A DNA stretch of 32,916 bases from a virus. Positions 15,525-23,022 of this stretch are shown piece after piece. Positions within the stretch are counted from its first letter, which is position 1. The number at the start of each line of letters is the position of its first letter. The translations under genes and the position numbers were made by a program. The DNA is taken from the IMG/VR virus record IMGVR_UViG_3300037861_000124, positions 1 through 32,916 of that record; one strand, 5' to 3'. The notes under the pieces are model-generated. The model was given only the letters and a program-made list of their open reading frames with translations. It was not told where the DNA came from and did no database searches.

Positions 15525-16564
15525 GCTGGATTCCTCCAAATATTACTTGAATGAACAAGAACTGCATTTACACCATCCGTACACTCGTACATCCTCACTC
15601 CTGCCATATTGCCAAAGAAATCCAGCATTGTCAAAGAAGCACAGCCAAGACCCGACTCGCTAAATCCGCTAGCATATCGGTAATCTACCCCTAATGTGGG
15701 AGTCCCAGGTAACTCAGTTAAGTCAACATTGCGATTCGTAGCATATGTGCCTGAGTTAACAATAGGCCAGCATCCAACACCTGCCTGCGAGTCCACTACA
15801 GTAATACCCGCCTTAGCTTCCGAAATACCGTTCTGAATGTACTTTGCACCCACAAAACGAATGTGCTCATCCCCCTGTGCGAGCACTGACATCCCATTGA
15901 GGACAGCTCTTCGAATCACCCCATTCCGCTGGCTTGTCATAGTGGGACGACCCACCCCTGAGACGGGATACGGGGCGTAAAGAGGACGATGAAGAGACCC
16001 AATCTTCCAAAGATGATCTGAGGTAAATGCTTCATCTATGAAAGCATGTTGCTCTGAATCCTCTGTATCGAAGCCAGAGTAGTCTGGATTAGGCATCTGC
16101 CCATCATAAGGAGGGTTGCAGTTATTGTAGTTTCCAGAAGAGTCATCCACGCAATTAAGCATCACAACAATACGCAAAGATTCGTAATCCCACGTATACC
16201 ACCCCTTTCCTTTAAAAAGAGATGGATACCTACTTTTGATAAGCTCATGCGGGGGATTCACCGCATCCGCACCACTTGAATAGGATATTGGATGATAAGT
16301 ATCGTGGTTACCAATCGTAGGCAGCACTATGATTGAAGGGTCCAATGATTGTACCGCAATCCAATCATCATAATCATTCTCTGCCGCATCCTCCACCCAT
16401 TGACCAATACTTAGATCACCACTATTAAGCAAAGCTACAGGTACTTCCGCCCGGACAATATCCATCAGCGGATCCATATTCCCACCAAAACTTGTTATAT
16501 TAACGTGAGTATCTGAAATAAGAGCTAAGCTATACCCAGTAGTTTTCCGAACAACATTAGCCAC
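15521..16564 (-). CDS. Calcineurin-like metallophosphoesterase
   Basis: A 347-residue protein with a GTG start (16564), GGAG upstream, and a few bases after the preceding stop. Metallophosphoesterase motifs occur in order: ISDTHVN (D18, H20), NSGDLS (D50), TIGNHDTYH (N86, H87), SLHRPLY (H192) and QGDEHIRF (H234). The usual last motif is GHxH; here it is GDEH, so the first His is replaced by Asp 232, and activity or metal preference may differ. The family hydrolyses phosphomonoesters or diesters using two metal ions. There is no signal peptide, though its partner gene downstream has one. A virion-borne or infection-stage phosphatase is possible; the substrate is unknown. Confidence 0.8.
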   Translation of the reverse strand: MANVVRKTTGYSLALISDTHVNITSFGGNMDPLMDIVRAEVPVALLNSGDLSIGQWVEDAAENDYDDWIAVQSLDPSIIVLPTIGNHDTYHPISYSSGADAVNPPHELIKSRYPSLFKGKGWYTWDYESLRIVVMLNCVDDSSGNYNNCNPPYDGQMPNPDYSGFDTEDSEQHAFIDEAFTSDHLWKIGSLHRPLYAPYPVSGVGRPTMTSQRNGVIRRAVLNGMSVLAQGDEHIRFVGAKYIQNGISEAKAGITVVDSQAGVGCWPIVNSGTYATNRNVDLTELPGTPTLGVDYRYASGFSESGLGCASLTMLDFFGNMAGVRMYECTDGVNAVLVHSSNIWRNPA

Positions 16565-16567
16565 ATA

Positions 16568-17089
16568 TCACTCCGCGTAAAGGGTAACCCACGTACCATC
16601 AACATCAGACCACATACGAAGACTATCCACCTCTGCACGGGTAGACCATCCAACAACAGTAGAATCCACAGACGCAATAGTCACAAAAGACGTATCACTA
16701 TGTGAAGTATAAAAGGGACGAACCCAAACAGTGCCCTTATTCACAATGATACGAGTGAACTTCGGGTGAAAAGACTTGTAGTTCCTAGGATCAAATGGGA
16801 TCCAAATGTTTGCTTCATCATCATTACCCGTAAACACCTTCACTCGACGTTCACAGGTCACATTAACATTTGAAACAGAATTGAACGGGTTCCTACTATT
16901 ATTAGGATACGTCCAGTCAATGATGACTGTAGAACCCGCAGCATTGCCATCTCCCGTATTATACCTGACATCACTAGCCTGGGTGGTGCTCCATAGAGGG
17001 AGACTCACTAGAAGGGTTGTCACGAAGAAGAGAACGCATAGCACGCCTACCAGCCTCTTCCACTGTGTCTGCATCTTCCAATTCTGCAT
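16568..17089 (-). CDS. Membrane-anchored or secreted small protein
   Basis: This 173-residue protein is read from ATG 17089 (MQNWKMQTQWKRLVG), with GGAG seven bases upstream; an ATG five codons later is an alternative. A basic N terminus and a strong hydrophobic stretch (VGVLCVLFFVTTLLVSLPLW) ending near TTQAS form a signal peptide or anchor. The rest is beta-rich (STVIIDWTYPNN, TRIIVNKGTVWVRPF, TSFVTIASVDSTVVGW) with no catalytic motif seen. It is the first of three genes in an exported/enzymatic cassette. Its 5' end overlaps the preceding gene by about 116 bases in another frame, more than any other junction here. Confidence 0.65.
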   Translation of the reverse strand: MQNWKMQTQWKRLVGVLCVLFFVTTLLVSLPLWSTTQASDVRYNTGDGNAAGSTVIIDWTYPNNSRNPFNSVSNVNVTCERRVKVFTGNDDEANIWIPFDPRNYKSFHPKFTRIIVNKGTVWVRPFYTSHSDTSFVTIASVDSTVVGWSTRAEVDSLRMWSDVDGTWVTLYAE

Positions 17090-17207
17090 CTTCAATCTCC
17101 ACTTCCAGGGTTTCTTCGGCAACCATTACTACACGACCATCTACACGAAACGTAACTTCATCTCCAACACGGAGAGCACGATAATCTCCATCAAGAAACA
17201 TGCGCAT
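16974..17207 (-). CDS. Small acidic hypothetical protein overlapping the membrane protein
   Basis: This 77-residue protein, ATG 17207, has GGAGAG about seven bases before it. The first 30 residues look like a beta-barrel-type fragment (YRALRVGDEVTFRVDGRVVMV), followed by a strongly acidic helix (EETLEVEIEDAELEDADTVEE) and a basic tail. The final 116 bases double as coding sequence for the N terminus of the next gene. The function is unknown. Both frames look protein-like, so I accept both. Confidence 0.6.
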   Translation of the reverse strand: MRMFLDGDYRALRVGDEVTFRVDGRVVMVAEETLEVEIEDAELEDADTVEEAGRRAMRSLLRDNPSSESPSMEHHPG

Positions 17208-17216
17208 AGGACTCTC

Positions 17217-17456
17217 CTAAAAGAACCGCTGAAACGGACTAAACATGGGCTGTTGCTGTTGGGGGGGTCCCTGAGGTTGCTGCCGCCTAGCCATCATTGA
17301 TTGAATAAAAGGACTATGCTGACCAGACAACTGCTGAGGCATGATCCCACTTGCCTGGCTCCTATAATCCTCAGGCTTACGCTTCATTCGGTCATAGGTG
17401 CTTGTACCAATGCCCAGTCCCAAGTTAGCCAGAGCTATCAACGTCATAGGATCCAT
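17217..17456 (-). CDS. Small Gln/Pro-rich virion-operon protein
   Basis: This 79-residue protein (MDPMTLIALANLGLGIG) has GGGAGG eight bases before its ATG. A short hydrophobic N-terminal helix is followed by a basic segment (DRMKRKPEDYR) and a Gln/Pro/Met-rich tail. Small proteins opening with MDPxTLxxL and a Gly-containing helix are common in phage virion operons, often near internal or ejection proteins. No function can be assigned from the sequence. Confidence 0.65.
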   Translation of the reverse strand: MDPMTLIALANLGLGIGTSTYDRMKRKPEDYRSQASGIMPQQLSGQHSPFIQSMMARRQQPQGPPQQQQPMFSPFQRFF

Positions 17457-17459
17457 GAC

Positions 17460-17681
17460 TCACACCTCCCTACGATTGAGGGAACCTTGTTCTATCAGAC
17501 CCTCTGCCTTGAGGATCTTCCGCTTATGAGAACGGGACTCCACTCTGCACTCTAGATTGGGGGAGTAATACCCACCCTCAGGACAGTAGACATCAAAGAC
17601 CTGAGTGTTAGGGATGCGGTCACTCACTAGCACCATCTTCCCCAGCACCTTGCTCCACTTATACGTACCTGTTTTGTTCAT
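17460..17681 (-). CDS. Small hypothetical protein coupled to the portal gene
   Basis: This 73-residue protein (MNKTGTYKWSKVLGKMV) starts in a TAATG overlap with the portal stop. The middle has VYCPEGGYYSPNLECRVESR with two Cys, and the end is a basic helix with the pattern SRSHKRKILKAEGLIEQG. Small phage proteins next to portal genes often end in this R/K-rich helix followed by GLxE. It may bind nucleic acid or the portal; that is a guess from context. Confidence 0.65.
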   Translation of the reverse strand: MNKTGTYKWSKVLGKMVLVSDRIPNTQVFDVYCPEGGYYSPNLECRVESRSHKRKILKAEGLIEQGSLNRREV

Positions 17682-19621
17682 TACTGTCTCCCTGTCTCCA
17701 TACGGGGATTAGGTGCCCCCTGACCCACGGCTCCCCCATTCTGAATCTCACTGAGCATGGCCCCCATATTAGGGGTCATCGGTCCGTTCTGCATGTTCTG
17801 GCGCTGGCCCGGAGGCTGTTGGCCTCCGGGACCGCCCATTCCTGGAGGCGGACCCCCCTGCATTGGTGGAGGAGCCATGGGAAGAATAAAGTCCTCTGGT
17901 GCTTCCAAGTCAATCATCTCTGCAAGCCGAACAATGACTGCTCTCACATTCACAATGGGGAGGTTCGTCATCGGGTCTACAAGTTGACCTGTAAGGTTGA
18001 GAAACTTGAGCATCTGCTGGACCTGGACTTCCTTGGACTTATAACCAGAGGAACCCACACGAACCTTTACATCTGCCTGCATCCGAAGGATCTCATCCGC
18101 ATGTTCCTGCCACACCATTGCAGTCTCAGGATCCGTCACAAAAGCTGCATAGTTCCGATCGAGATAGGCAACATTTAGCTGGTCCAACTTTGTAACAATA
18201 TTCTCCACAAAAGCAGTCACAAGCCCCAAACGATCATCATCACGCCTGGAAGACTGAGCTTCCATAAACGATGCTTCTGTTGCGGTCTTCTCTCCTACAG
18301 ACTGTCCCTGACGCTGCGCAGTAACTCCTGAAAGCTGATCCATTTCTCTCCGAGTATCAGAGAGGTAGGCATAGATGTCACCCGACATAGGAGCATCAGG
18401 GATCGGGAAGATACTGGGACCTTTGTTCGTAGACTGACTCTGCACAACTGTGCCGTCTGCGGGAGACGTGAGCTTCGTCATCTCTTCTGGATCAAGATTT
18501 CCCTTAGCTGTCTCGTACTTACGGTTGAACCTCTTCACATGGTTGAAACGCATGGATGTCACAAGGTTCATGGAGAGGGCGGGATTGTGCCAAGTCTTCA
18601 CATCCGAAAGACCAAAGGGATGATCGGGATCAAGGTTGAAAGTCAGAATCTCAAAGGGGAATCCATTGATACAATCGTAAGGCCAATCATCCTCAATGAG
18701 ATACTCTTTGTCTGAACCACCATGCATCATGGTGTGCTCATCTATAACGAGATACCGCTTGTTCTGAAGATCCCAAATCTCATAGAGCATCACGGCTGCA
18801 TCGTGCTCTTTATCGGAACTATAGTTTCTTCCGCTATTGCGCACCTCATTGATAGCCTTCTCATCAGTAATGCGACGAGTACCTTTCATGCCGTCAACAA
18901 CGGATCTCTTGTAACGAGAATCCTCTTTGACATCCTCCAGAGGACGCAGGACACAATGAACAACCCAACGAGCTTCCTCAAGATGAGTAGCCGCTGGGTC
19001 TACATAGAAGTGGGCTGGGGAGATCCTAATGGAGAAAGGGTTCTGCTCAGAGACCCTTTGGTTAGGCTCGTAGCTTGCGTCTTCTTCCTTCTTCTCTGCT
19101 GCCTCTTCATCTTCCAACATAGCGAGCAGCGCGTCCACATCCAACTCACCTAGGGACTTCTCACCTCCCAAAGCAAGAGAATCCATGCGGGGCTTATAGC
19201 CCAACTTCACAACACCGTAGCCTGCCACTAGCGCGTCAAAGATGACTCGACGTGCCTCATCTTGAAACTTCATCTTTTCAACTTGATACTGGAGGAGCTT
19301 CTGACGTGCCTTGGCGAATTTGTACTTCATCAAGACCATCATCTTCCCCTGCTCCCCATACATATCGTAGCCACCGCTAAAGCGGGGGGAGACCAAGATA
19401 TCGGGATTACGAAAGTAGACGGAAGAAAGGATGTTGCGGATTGTGGAGAAGTGATAATTGATGTAGACAGCCAAACCCGCTTCAAGAGCTTCTGCACTCT
19501 CAAGATCCGTGCGGTAGAAATCAAGGTAGGTTCGCCACTCGGACAAGCGATCCTGCATCCTCCGCTCTGCCTCTGTGATCTCCCTGCCCCAGTCAGAGTA
19601 CGTGTTCATTGAAGAACTCAT
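17681..19621 (-). CDS. Portal protein
   Basis: This 646-residue protein has its ATG (19621) immediately after the large terminase stop. Features fit podovirus portals: an N-terminal helical stretch (EAERRMQDRLSEWRTYLDFY), a long helical wing (KMMVLMKYKFAKARQKLLQY) with acidic DEEAAEKKEED insertion, ISPAHFYVDPAATHLEEARW, SMRFNHVKRFNRKYE, the RREMDQLSGVTAQRQGQS region and a later helical stem. The C-terminal 80 residues are Pro/Gly/Met-rich (APPPMQGGPPPGMGGPGG) and look disordered. It forms the dodecameric DNA channel at one vertex and docks the terminase. Confidence 0.85.
   Translation of the reverse strand: MSSSMNTYSDWGREITEAERRMQDRLSEWRTYLDFYRTDLESAEALEAGLAVYINYHFSTIRNILSSVYFRNPDILVSPRFSGGYDMYGEQGKMMVLMKYKFAKARQKLLQYQVEKMKFQDEARRVIFDALVAGYGVVKLGYKPRMDSLALGGEKSLGELDVDALLAMLEDEEAAEKKEEDASYEPNQRVSEQNPFSIRISPAHFYVDPAATHLEEARWVVHCVLRPLEDVKEDSRYKRSVVDGMKGTRRITDEKAINEVRNSGRNYSSDKEHDAAVMLYEIWDLQNKRYLVIDEHTMMHGGSDKEYLIEDDWPYDCINGFPFEILTFNLDPDHPFGLSDVKTWHNPALSMNLVTSMRFNHVKRFNRKYETAKGNLDPEEMTKLTSPADGTVVQSQSTNKGPSIFPIPDAPMSGDIYAYLSDTRREMDQLSGVTAQRQGQSVGEKTATEASFMEAQSSRRDDDRLGLVTAFVENIVTKLDQLNVAYLDRNYAAFVTDPETAMVWQEHADEILRMQADVKVRVGSSGYKSKEVQVQQMLKFLNLTGQLVDPMTNLPIVNVRAVIVRLAEMIDLEAPEDFILPMAPPPMQGGPPPGMGGPGGQQPPGQRQNMQNGPMTPNMGAMLSEIQNGGAVGQGAPNPRMETGRQ
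17808..17830. repeat. Perfect 9-bp inverted repeat in the 3' part of the portal gene
   Basis: CCCGGAGGC, loop TGTTG, exact reverse complement, within the Gly/Pro-rich C-terminal codons. Repetitive GGN/CCN codons could create such a repeat without selection, so it is weaker evidence than the 10-11 bp cases. Confidence 0.7.
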
Positions 19622-21385
19622 TTAATATGCCCTCAACTTTGTTGACCGACTACCGCGATCCATCTCACGCTCTAGCCAGGCATAAGTACCCGGAGAAATA
19701 TCCGGAGTTGTCGTCTCTGCCGCAGGGAAAATCAACTGAGGAGCGTAAGCTAGGGCGTCTAAGCAGTCTTTTGTAGTCCCCACAGGGAACCTTTCTGCTT
19801 CATCTAGAAGCACGTCCTGGTCTTCCATCAAGTGGAACCGTAGCTCTTCCATGGGTGTCTTGTCTAGATCCACACCAGGACCCACACGGAGGTAAATGCG
19901 CCTAGCTTTCCAGTAAGGCTGAAATCCCTTTATACGCATATCCTTTGTAATCTGGTTATCCGTGGCTAATTCCTGAATGGGTAGATACTGACCCCTAGTT
20001 CTACATGCATCCTTAAAGGACCAAAGCAAATACTTCTGAAAAGCAATGGACTCCACTCCCATTCGTATGGGCTTGTAGAGACTATGTATAGTGAACATCT
20101 CTTCTAGAGCAAGAGCAGTGTCGCCGGCAAACCTCTTCCTACGCACATCCCACACGTACATATTAAAGTGCGGGTCTACAGCAAGAGTATCAAAAGCAAA
20201 GAAGTCTGAATCTGCGTTATTCCCAACACTGGGGTCGAGCAGGGAGAAGAAATTAAGTTCCCTGGGAAGCTCTCTCACCTGCATCTTGGTTAGCTCAGGA
20301 TGATCGGGCACTCCCGCAGCAATCCGCTCTTTCACCTTCCCAGAACCATCAGGTTGCACCTGGAAGTAGTTTACATACTTTGGGGAGAAGACCTGATCTT
20401 CATCAGGCAGGGGGTTGTTGAGGTAGTTGCAAGAGAACCTGTAGCGAGTCATGCTCTCTGCGATGTCATCCAGATAGGCATCATTGAACCGGGTAGGGAA
20501 GTAATAGACCTTAGGCTTCCCAGCCTTCTTTGTGAATGCCTCACGAATGAGCATCCGTAGCTTGGGACCCTTTCCCTCTCGTCTCCTCTTCTTCTCCGCA
20601 GCAATCAGGCGACCGTAGATATCGTCAAAATGCCAGCGGGTTCCTACGAGGAGCTTGGGTCCCTTCTCACTCTCCCCTGATTGACCCGGCTGTGGGTCAA
20701 TGATGGGAAGCATAAGCTGGATGTAACCCTCAATCTTGTCGATGAATTCCTTGCTCGTTGCATTCTTCTCTACCTGGAGATCGTCAAAGATTCCTGCATC
20801 GTAATGCTGAGAGACTTTAGACACGTCGATGGAAGAAGCAGTGAGTGAGTTCTCAGCCTTGAGCTTGGTTCTGCCTGCAATAGAGAGTGCAGTGGAGTGC
20901 CACGTCTGCCCACCATTCTCATCCCAGTTGCCAAACAGTTCCCTGAAGTCAGAGCTCAGCTTTAGGTTCTGGCTAATGAGCCCAAGGAATCCTTTGGTGT
21001 TTGCAAGCTCCGCACTGGAGAGGAGGAAACGCAGGTCTGGATTCTGTAACCAGCGCCAGATGGGATAACCCACAGAAGCAATGGAGGACTTGAAAGTAGC
21101 GCGGGGAAGGAGGACTAAGCAGTCTGCACGGTGACCCCAGGTCTGGAGGAATTGACACAACTCCCAATGAGGTTGGAGTTCCATGTCCCTAAAGCCAATG
21201 ACGTACTTGCAGAAGTAGTAGAGGGAGTTACGGGCAAGACGACGCTTCTTCTCAAGCAAGAGACCATGCAGCTTTACCTGACGACCCCGATTATCCAGCT
21301 CATCCATCTGCATCATGTCATACAGCTCAACATCCGGAGACTGGATGATTGCGGTGGATACCGCCTTGCCTTTCTTAATCTTCAT
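19622..21385 (-). CDS. terL: Large terminase subunit (ATPase and nuclease)
   Basis: This is a 587-residue protein, ATG 21385, overlapping the small-terminase end by 11 bases. The ATPase has a Walker A-type loop LPRATFKSS (about 93-101), a Walker B-type AGIFDDLQ (197-204) and the coupling motif VGTRWHFDD (247-255). The C-terminal nuclease contains SLLDPSVGNNADSD (D384, then D392/D394) and the late acidic TKDCLDALAYA. This enzyme drives genome packaging into the procapsid through the portal and cuts concatemers. It sits in the usual order: small subunit, large subunit, portal. The length is typical. Confidence 0.9.
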   Translation of the reverse strand: MKIKKGKAVSTAIIQSPDVELYDMMQMDELDNRGRQVKLHGLLLEKKRRLARNSLYYFCKYVIGFRDMELQPHWELCQFLQTWGHRADCLVLLPRATFKSSIASVGYPIWRWLQNPDLRFLLSSAELANTKGFLGLISQNLKLSSDFRELFGNWDENGGQTWHSTALSIAGRTKLKAENSLTASSIDVSKVSQHYDAGIFDDLQVEKNATSKEFIDKIEGYIQLMLPIIDPQPGQSGESEKGPKLLVGTRWHFDDIYGRLIAAEKKRRREGKGPKLRMLIREAFTKKAGKPKVYYFPTRFNDAYLDDIAESMTRYRFSCNYLNNPLPDEDQVFSPKYVNYFQVQPDGSGKVKERIAAGVPDHPELTKMQVRELPRELNFFSLLDPSVGNNADSDFFAFDTLAVDPHFNMYVWDVRRKRFAGDTALALEEMFTIHSLYKPIRMGVESIAFQKYLLWSFKDACRTRGQYLPIQELATDNQITKDMRIKGFQPYWKARRIYLRVGPGVDLDKTPMEELRFHLMEDQDVLLDEAERFPVGTTKDCLDALAYAPQLIFPAAETTTPDISPGTYAWLEREMDRGSRSTKLRAY

Positions 21386-21860
21386 TCACTACCTCAAAGT
21401 TCGCAGGCTCAATGGAACTCCCGGCAGTGATCAGCTCTTCCGGAGTAATCTCTCTAAGCAGACGAGTGATGTCCTTATCCAATTCTTCGTCTGTCATTCG
21501 ATCGTACCTAACATTTGCGGAGGACTCAGCAGCGTGAAAGTGGATGTTGGTATCACTTCCCTTCAGGAACCCCATCGACTCCAAGTAGAGCTTGGTAGCG
21601 CTGGTGGACCCTCCCTTAGCCTGGCGAATGAGATGCTTGAAGATGATGGGCGCGGACATTCCCATCTGTTCTTTAAACTCATCGAGCACCTGCTTAGAGA
21701 ACTTCTTCCCTCGACAGATCACTCGTATCTCTTTGGCGGTGAACCCCAAATCTTCACCAATCTCAATGGGATCTCTAATATCCATAGGATCGGAGAGAGC
21801 ATTGCGGAGATGCTCTAGACGCTGGGGACGGGTTAGTTGGGTTGGTTCATCATGTGCCAT
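21375..21860 (-). CDS. Probable small terminase subunit
   Basis: This 161-residue protein, ATG 21860, is the first gene of the leftward operon. Residues 25-75 look like a helix-turn-helix region (IEIGEDLGFTAKEIRVICRG), followed by a helical oligomerisation-like segment (APIIFKHLIRQAKGGSTSA) leading to TKLYLESMGFLKG. An acidic C-terminal tail (DEELDKDITRLLREITPEEL) may contact the large subunit. Position directly before the large terminase and a DNA-binding-like N terminus support the call. A small terminase recognises the packaging site, which may lie in the adjacent control region. Confidence 0.65.
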   Translation of the reverse strand: MAHDEPTQLTRPQRLEHLRNALSDPMDIRDPIEIGEDLGFTAKEIRVICRGKKFSKQVLDEFKEQMGMSAPIIFKHLIRQAKGGSTSATKLYLESMGFLKGSDTNIHFHAAESSANVRYDRMTDEELDKDITRLLREITPEELITAGSSIEPANFEVVNED

Positions 21861-22066
21861 GACTTCACAGTAACCTGGGGAATGCTGTTGTTGTCAAGCA
21901 CAGTAGGAGGGGAGCCACCAAGGCTCCCCGACCTCAAGAATTACCTGGAGAAATTGTAAGAGCCTTTCTTTGTCTTTACCCTTAAGACATTACAGGCTCC
22001 TATGGCCCCATTGATCGTCCAGCCCTTGGTGGTCTGGCCGATCGGGGCCTTATGGAGCCCCTCTGT
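21861..22066 (-). promoter_or_regulatory. Structured 5' leader of the leftward virion transcript
   Basis: If transcription starts near 22066, this stretch is a roughly 200-nt untranslated leader. It can form a long bulged hairpin (arms 21995-22000 with 22054-22059, 22004-22009 with 22044-22049, 22013-22017 with 22039-22043, 22019-22022 with 22034-22037). A 5-bp hairpin (21972-21976 with 21984-21988) and a perfect 8-bp hairpin (21909-21929) follow. None is followed by a T-run on the minus strand. A second TTGACA box lies at 21892-21897 with only a weak -10 match. The leader could control late expression, mark a packaging site or act as a small RNA. Confidence 0.5.
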
Positions 22067-22072
22067 AGGAGT

Positions 22073-22103
22073 ATTATAACTAGATACTCAAGATGGGTGT
22101 CAA
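22073..22103 (-). promoter_or_regulatory. Sigma-70-type promoter for the virion operon
   Basis: On the minus strand a perfect TTGACA (22098-22103) and a perfect TATAAT (22073-22078) are 19 bases apart, or 18 if TTATAA is used. The spacing is slightly long, but both hexamers match consensus. It points leftward toward the small terminase. This implies the virion genes can be read by host RNA polymerase, and no phage RNA polymerase is visible in the window. Confidence 0.65.
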
Positions 22104-22178
22104 TAGGTAGACGGGATTTTCTTTAGAGAAGGCACCAAGTGGGCGGTAGTGGGCGTATGAAGGGCACATGCGGAATCC

Positions 22179-22363
22179 GGGGGGCGTATTCTGGTAGGCG
22201 AACGATCGAAGGGGGGTGGGGGGATTATGATATACCGACCTGTCCCACGCTGGGGGGGTGTGACCGCCTACCTCCACACCTCGATTCCCACAACGCTGCA
22301 TAAGGGGGGATTATGCTTCTAGGGTAGTGTGCATCATTGGGGGGAATAGGGAAACGTGGGGGG
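22179..22363 (+). repeat. G-tract cluster in the divergent control region
   Basis: Seven runs of six or seven G lie on the plus strand at 22179, 22211, 22218, 22252, 22304, 22339 and 22358. Two are part of an exact repeat GGGGGGATTATG (22218-22229 and 22304-22315). The tracts could fold into G-quadruplexes. The surrounding 22104-22575 has no convincing gene; open frames here, for example 22157-22303 plus and several minus frames, have compositions dictated by the tracts. From 22364 to 22575 the plus strand is pyrimidine-rich and then AT-rich around 22478-22490 (a possible -10), ending at the ribosome site of the next gene. An origin, packaging or regulatory role is possible. Confidence 0.6.
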
Positions 22364-22575
22364 TAGGACCAGACCATACACTCCCCACTACTATCCGCAT
22401 CCTTGCACTCCCTCACAATCCCTCACCGAACCTATTGAGCATCCCTCCCCCTAACGTCCTTTCTATCTCATCTGACAATATTATATTGATTCCCTCGAGT
22501 TCCCATGCTTTACTGCCGACAGACAGATTGCTGTACAGACTAACCGCTAGGGCCACTCATAAGGAGGTCTCCAAG

Positions 22576-22725
22576 ATGAAGATGCAGAAGCGGCGTGACC
22601 AAGGGTACGTGCTGGAGGCCGGAGCTATCATGGTCTGCACGATCGTGCTAATCGCGATACTGCTAGCCTTTGGCGCGCACGATTCTGGCTTGTGGGTCGC
22701 CGAAGCCCTGAACGCCCCTCAGTAG
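22576..22725 (+). CDS. Small single-pass membrane protein
   Basis: This 49-residue protein starts at ATG 22576, seven bases after a strong AAGGAGGT; the longer open frame upstream is not used. A basic N terminus (MKMQKRRDQGYVLEA) is followed by one hydrophobic helix (IMVCTIVLIAILLAFG) and a short C-terminal tail (HDSGLWVAEALNAPQ). By the positive-inside rule the N terminus should face the cytoplasm. As the first rightward gene it may be made early. Options include a host-envelope or exclusion protein, or a holin-like protein; no lysis partner is adjacent. Confidence 0.7.
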   Translation: MKMQKRRDQGYVLEAGAIMVCTIVLIAILLAFGAHDSGLWVAEALNAPQ

Positions 22726-22742
22726 TTCCACCGATGGCCGGA

Positions 22743-22766
22743 AGGAGCCGCGCGGTTGCGGCTCCT
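22743..22766 (+). terminator. Hairpin between the first two rightward genes
   Basis: A perfect 9-bp GC-rich stem with a 6-nt loop (arms 22743-22751 and 22758-22766) follows the membrane-protein stop by 17 bases. The downstream sequence CCACTTCTCACC is pyrimidine-rich without a real T-run, so it may be a weak terminator or an RNA-stability element. Confidence 0.45.
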
Positions 22767-22792
22767 CCACTTCTCACCATGGAGGTTTCCCG

Positions 22793-22972
22793 ATGAAGAA
22801 CGAAGCGACGATCTACTGGGACACGCAGGACCCGAGCGACGTGGGATGGGCATGGCGGGATCCGGACTGTTCTGGCCCGCTCGACCTCCCCGCTGATGCG
22901 TCCGACTTCGATCTCGAGGTAGCCTATCGCGCCGAGAATGGGATCGAGTACCCGGTAGCCATTGCCCGATAG
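22793..22972 (+). CDS. Small acidic hypothetical protein
   Basis: A 59-residue protein (MKNEATIYWDTQDPSDVGW) with GGAGG eight bases before its ATG. It is acidic and Trp-containing (WAWRDPD) and has no recognised domain. A clean ribosome site, codon pattern and position between two rightward genes support it. It is probably an early host-interaction protein, as is common in this kind of gene cluster, but that is inference. Confidence 0.7.
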   Translation: MKNEATIYWDTQDPSDVGWAWRDPDCSGPLDLPADASDFDLEVAYRAENGIEYPVAIAR

Positions 22973-23022
22973 ATAACAGACCTAGAAGGAATCTCATTCC
23001 AATTCAGATCGGAGGGATCTAA

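Noticed and set aside
22080-22416. Minus-strand and plus-strand frames in the control region (for example 22157-22303 plus, 22225-22416 minus)
   Set aside because: Pro-rich or Gly-rich composition results from the G tracts, and ribosome sites are poor. Not fully excluded.
22327-22575. Upstream extension of the small membrane protein gene
   Set aside because: The strong AAGGAGGT before ATG 22576 decides the start; the extension is Ser/Pro-rich and reads through control sequence.
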